A stretch of 64,000 bases of DNA from Lithospermum erythrorhizon. Lineage: Eukaryota > Streptophyta > Magnoliopsida > Boraginales > Boraginaceae. Position numbers and translations under genes: made by a program. Where the stretch lies: contig JADFUC010001453.1 in NCBI GenBank assembly GCA_019722365.1, forward strand, positions 372,001-436,000. Direction: 5' to 3'. Shown one piece after another: positions 60,416 to 64,000 of this stretch; the first letter of the stretch is position 1; the number at the start of each line of letters is the position of its first letter. The notes under the pieces are model-generated. The model made no database searches. It was not told the DNA's origin and saw only the letters and a program-made list of their open reading frames with translations.

Positions 60416-62623
60416 GAGAGACGGGAGAAAGAGATAAATTATTGATATAATTTGTAAAAAGGGTAGAAAATGTTTGCAGACTACTACTACTTGTAGTTGA
60501 ACATGAAAAGTGAAGTCTAAATTATAACAGAAAGGAGGTTGTTTTGGAAAAAAATAATGTTTAAAACAGTTGACAGGAGATGTAATGGTTTTGAATTGAT
60601 GGAAAGATAAGCTTTCTGGTCAGTTTGGTGGGACTGCAAGTGTGTTATTTTGCAGATGGGGAGCATGAGAATTCAGACAAGCATATTCAGACTTGAATTA
60701 TTAATTCTTTTATCATAGTATATCTTAACGGGGTTTGTGTTGGTGCGTGGTAATTAGTAGAGAGTGTCAGGGTATTTTAGAGAAGTTTAATGGTTAATAA
60801 AATCTTGGAAAACAATAAAAGAAATAAAGTTTATTATCCATTTGATGCTTTTGAGAATTAATTACTATTTGGTGAGTAATTAATGTGACTTTTTCTTAAA
60901 GAAAAAGTAATTCTTTTAGGTTAATTAGTGAAACCTATAAATACGCTCTTCTTTCGAAATTAGGGAGGAAACATGGTGAGGTTTCGTGTTTGTAAGAGAA
61001 AAGCACTTGTCCGATTGAGAGATCTTGTATCCCCAGATATTTGAGTGTATTAGCACATCAATTACTAGATGATGGGGCAGTTCTTTGAATCATGTGTCAT
61101 TCTTTCGGTGATTGTGGTATGGATGCGGCGGTGGATTAGGCTCTACCATGTGGGTGTTGAGGTAAATGGGTGTGTTTTTTTTAATTTTCGTAATTTATTA
61201 TTTTTGTTATTGTCATGTTTGAATTAGTGGAGATGAATCCTCATGCATCTTGCTAATTAGTATAATTGATGAAACCACAATTATCTGGTGGTTAAGATAT
61301 TATGCGTTGTGTATCCTTGGAGGCTCAGGAGTTCTTGGTGGGAATTATGGGGTTACATGATAACGATTGCATGATTTACTGCTGATTCGAATGGATGTCG
61401 AGTAACTTAATAGACTACAAATATATCTTATCAAATTAGATAATTATATGTTTTTTTTAATTAGATAATTACATGTTGTTTTGTGTATCAATCAATATAA
61501 TTTGCTCGAACTCGGTCCAAATACCAGTACAGGGAGCAACCGAGTCAAATTTTTCAATCTAGTATATGTTGTGCAAGGGTTACTTGGTCAATTTAAACTT
61601 AAGATGTATCTAAGCCACCTACAACAATGCGGATAAAGGTAACTTTGCTCGAGTCGAAGTAATTAACGATTATATATCGAATTATTATGTGCAGCTTTAT
61701 ATTAGTTGATATGATAGACATGTCGGTATTTTCAATCGATTATTGTATGAGTATCGGATTGCCCGATTTACAAATAACATTATTTTTATATGACTTTTGG
61801 ACTCTACCTATTAGAAATTTATCAATATTGTCTGATTCATAAATTTTCTTCATATTCCTTTCAACAAAAAACTCCTTCCACCTATATTTGTTAATAGATT
61901 TTAAGAATAAAGCTTATGCGTATCACTTATTTTTAAGCTTATGAAAATTTGCATATTTAAAAAACTAACTCTTTATATTTTACTCTAATTAATTTTCCAT
62001 AAACATAATAATTATTTCGGTTTACAATAGAAAAAAAAAATACCCTTTAAAATAGACACGAGGCCTCAAGTTTATGATTTAACAACACAATTAACTCAAA
62101 AAATCGAAATGATCTAATACACATTTCATACATGTATTTAAATCAAACATTTTGAAATATGAGTGATTTATCACCAAGTTTAGTCAGTCATATGATGAGC
62201 TCAGCTTTTATCATATAAATCTCGATAATCAATAATTAATAATATATATAAAAAGAAATTCTTGAATAAGGGTTGTGTTCTTAGTTTCTTGTTTCACACT
62301 ATTAATGACTAAATTATCCTTCTATCTAAAACTTAGGCAAAAATATAGTTTGATGAGATATATTATGAAAAGTATCACTATCTCCTATTAAGTAATATTT
62401 AACATATTTTTATTTCCATATTGCCTATTTAAGCGATATTAATCACCTAAATTCTCTTCGTAATAAATAAATAATATTAAATTAATATTAGTAGGCTTAC
62501 AATTTTCTTCCACTTATATGTCTTATTTGTAAATAATGTCATCAAATATTCTTCATAAAGAAATAAACGGATAATATTAGAGTATATTAATCATCGAACT
62601 CTCTTTCTTATGTAATACACATA
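60416..62623. other. upstream region of the bHLH gene and gene-free spacer
   Basis: No gene was recognised. Around 60.9-61.2 kb a TATAAATA is followed by a G-rich transcribed-looking segment (ATGGTGAGG... stopping after 24 codons) that resembles the R/U5 part of a Copia LTR. No repeat partner exists in the window to confirm it. Confidence 0.35.
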
Positions 62624-63226
62624 GTGCTTTGTTGGTGGGCCGAGCGAGCAGGAAGCAGTCAGCTTCGGCCCGGTGACCGGCCCAGCCGATCCGAAATAGG
62701 GCGGATCCGGTCGGATCAAATGTTGATCCGGGGATCCCCGGATCTGGACACAGTAACCCGAAACGGATACGGACCGAAGCCGGATCCGAATTGTTATTTT
62801 TTTGTATTTTTGAATTTTTTGTATTATGTTTAACTATTTTTATTATTTTGAATTGTTAAATATCACTTTAATTAGTTGTTACGATTTTTTTGTATTAGGT
62901 TTAATTATTTTCCTCATTTGAATTGTTAAATATGTTTAATTAGTGTATTTTCGTTTTTTTTGTATTTTCATATTGGATACAATTACGATGATTTCGGATC
63001 TGAGAGTTTTGGTTTAGGATATCAGGAATGGGAGTTTCGGATAATGCAGGACGGACAGTTACAGATAAACGATATTGGGCAGTTCGGTCCCGGTCGAAAT
63101 TTTTTGCCCGAATCTGGTTTGGTCGGTTCGGATGGACGAGACTTGAGCCGGTCGATTCGGATATTTGAAAAACTTGATCCGTTAGGATCATTTGAAAACT
63201 TGATCGTCATTGATCATACATACTAC
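62624..63226. repeat. GGATCCG-rich degenerate repeat
   Basis: Two GC-rich blocks (62630-62790 and 62990-63200), full of GGATCCGG, TTCGGAT, GGTCGG and CCGAA motifs, flank an AT-rich centre. The right block ends with repeats of TTGATCC/TTTGAAAA. The look is that of a non-autonomous hAT-type element or a degenerate retroelement, but neither termini nor a target duplication could be found. Open frames in it on both strands are artefacts of its composition. Confidence 0.45.
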
Positions 63227-63428
63227 TAATTTCTTCGTATACTATTTGAGTAAAAATAATTACTTGTCTCTGGCGTTAATACTTTCATTGCCATCCTTTT
63301 AACCTCCTCCGTTAAACAACACCTTTCATTAGCTAAAAAAGACCATTGCCTCCTTAGCATTAATATATATTTTCTTTCCTTTTATTATTATTTTTCTTTT
63401 TGTCACCAGCTTTAATACCTTGTGTGTA

Positions 63429-63466
63429 TTATTATTATTATTATTATTCTTCTTCTTATTATTATT
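63429..63466. repeat. (ATT)n microsatellite
   Basis: Trinucleotide run of ATT with one CTT interruption. Confidence 0.9.
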
Positions 63467-64000
63467 TTGTATAATAATAATAGTAAAACACTATTATATA
63501 TAATAATACATTATTCGTTTGTTTCTCTTATATAGATTTCTACTCTTTTTAGAAGTAAAATATTCGCAGAAACATCAAACATATCATATTTCAATAAAAA
63601 TACTATAATCAAATAATTGTTCAATTTAATATTTAATCATTAAATCTATACTTCTCTAAAAATATTATACAATATGTATATAATAATTGTGTTCAAAATA
63701 CAAATAGTCAATAATAAAATTTCAATTTAAAATCATAAAGCAAGTAATAATATTACAAATATAACAATAATAATGGTACCACTATTTCTTGGAAAATTAT
63801 TTTTAGCGAGCTTTTTCATTATTTAAAGTAAGGGCGTTATAATGGGTTAGGCTTCTGACAGGCAGGGGGCCAGGCAAAAATGGTCAGTGGGTTTCAAATT
63901 TTATATTGTTGTGCTTTCCCAGCATACGGCGCGACAAAAGATTGATCCTTGATATCGAAGAAATATTTTGTAATAAGTGATGGATACATATTCAATAAAT
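63467..64000. other. AT-rich window end
   Basis: No gene. A short G-rich segment at 63829-63895 may be the start of another repeat cut by the window edge. Confidence 0.4.

Overview
This window is plant nuclear DNA, most likely from an asterid-type eudicot. The species is not identifiable by eye. The evidence is spliced genes with GT-AG introns and plant-only gene families (plant-type inositol oxygenase, DUF868, a HECATE/bHLH87-clade bHLH, an eight-cysteine lipid-transfer protein). The intergenic DNA is very AT-rich and full of Copia, CACTA, hAT and Stowaway-like elements. No bacterial operon, CRISPR array or organellar block was seen.

Layout. At 1.7-5.1 kb (+) lies an 11-exon myo-inositol oxygenase (MIOX) gene with two apparent one-base insertions in exon 2 and a MITE in intron 4. 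At 5.9-6.2 kb there is a second MITE. At 7.56-13.32 kb there is a decayed CACTA element with a TNP2 fragment. At 14.59-15.53 kb (+) lies an intact single-exon DUF868 gene. At 19.49-23.95 kb there is a Copia retrotransposon on the - strand with recognisable LTRs and a 5-bp target duplication. At 25.19-25.57 kb (+) lies a small secreted lipid-transfer protein gene. At 26.8-31.6 kb there is a second, broken Copia element (+) with an LTR of a family that recurs at 8.2 and 51-52.6 kb. A tRNA-Lys(UUU) pseudogene sits at 33.5 kb. A local tandem array with ~340-bp units runs from 34.06 to 35.51 kb. Two hAT elements lie nearly end to end (about 35.9-39.47 and 39.60-43.10 kb), the second with an exact 8-bp target duplication. 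A large CACTA element (44.9-54.7 kb) carries a dead TNP2 gene on the - strand, a nested LTR and a minisatellite. After a gene-free stretch with another MITE comes a bHLH87-like transcription factor gene at 58.73-59.92 kb (-). The last 4 kb has no recognisable gene.

The four host genes are unrelated in function: inositol catabolism to glucuronate, an unknown DUF868 function, lipid transfer or signalling, and transcription. They do not form a pathway cluster. Most of the sequence is explained by nested, decayed transposons. The clearest unexplained items are a coding-like stretch inside the first hAT element (37.2-37.5 kb), the 340-bp array, the overwritten 5' end of the tRNA-Lys copy, and the MIOX exon 2 frameshift. 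I saw no convincing new multi-gene system.
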